24,386 bases of DNA from Halanaerobiales bacterium (GTDB lineage: Bacteria > Bacillota_F > Halanaerobiia > DY22613). The position numbers and the translations under genes are program-made. Shown piece by piece: positions 24,294 through 24,386 of the stretch. The stretch's first letter is position 1. Each line of letters starts with the position of its first letter. The notes beneath the pieces are model-generated. The model was not told the DNA's origin, did not search any database, and saw only the letters and a list, made by a program, of their open reading frames with translations. The DNA lies in NCBI GenBank assembly GCA_023128035.1, contig JAGMES010000064.1:1-24386 (forward strand). The letters run 5' to 3'.

Positions 24294-24316
24294 TATAATG
24301 GTAAAATTTTACCATT
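24294..24316 (+). promoter_or_regulatory. TATAAT box overlapped by a 20-base palindrome (possible promoter/operator)
   Basis: A perfect TATAAT (24294-24299) runs into a perfect 20-base palindrome, AATGGTAAAATTTTACCATT (24297-24316). A repressor dimer bound there would block the promoter. The -35 region is poor. Any gene it controls lies outside the window. The rest of the tail to 24386 is AT-rich with nothing else I can name. Confidence 0.35.
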
Positions 24317-24386
24317 TAAATTCTGGAATTTTTTAGAAAAAAGAATACAGCGTTTTTTTTGCTTGAGAAATTTTAAATTTTGTCAT

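Noticed and set aside
1..24386. CRISPR arrays, tRNA or rRNA genes, insertion sequences
   Set aside because: I saw no regularly spaced repeats, cloverleaf-like genes, transposase motifs or terminal inverted repeats anywhere in the window.

Overview
The window looks like a low-GC, probably anaerobic Firmicutes-type bacterium (Clostridia or Halanaerobiia would fit). The reasons are the AT-rich sequence with strong AGGAGG-type ribosome sites and some GTG/TTG starts, a split glycine decarboxylase (gcvPA/gcvPB), a tandem glycine riboswitch with an intrinsic terminator, and a LipM-type octanoyltransferase. I cannot assign a genus from the sequence alone.

Layout. (1) 70-1524: nicotinate phosphoribosyltransferase (NAD salvage). 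(2) 1623-1849: a promoter -10 element, a tandem glycine riboswitch and its terminator. These control (3) 2036-10476, a tightly packed same-strand operon for a whole glycine cleavage system: gcvT, gcvH, gcvPA, gcvPB, two radical SAM enzymes resembling the two-part LipS1/LipS2 lipoyl synthase, an octanoyltransferase, and dihydrolipoyl dehydrogenase. The operon carries both the enzyme complex and the means to build lipoate on GcvH. (4) 10477-11410: about 930 bases without an intact gene, holding one long terminator-like hairpin and possible gene remnants. (5) 11411-24250: an accessory cluster, all on the plus strand.

The accessory cluster is the most interesting part. It contains the full GTP-to-preQ0 route (folE, queD, queE, queC), but split around genes typical of a ribosomally made, post-translationally modified peptide (RiPP). 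These are a SPASM-type radical SAM maturase, a three-gene ABC-2 exporter, a 33-residue peptide gene at 16051-16152 followed by a strong hairpin terminator, an amidohydrolase, a cobalamin-binding-type radical SAM enzyme, a broken U32-family gene, a UPF0489 (arginase-like) protein with TPR repeats, and an AAA ATPase fused to a Lon-type Ser/Lys protease domain. The simplest reading is a pathway in which a 7-deazaguanine made by FolE-QueD-QueE-QueC is attached to, or made alongside, a small modified peptide that the ABC-2 transporter exports. I do not recognise this combination as a described system.

Three genes in this cluster are interrupted: an in-frame TGA in the SPASM enzyme, an in-frame TAA in the UPF0489-TPR protein, and frameshifts in the U32 gene. 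The housekeeping operon upstream has no such lesions. Either the cluster has begun to decay in this strain or there are local sequence errors. Family assignments come from motifs read by eye and remembered family knowledge; no searches were run.
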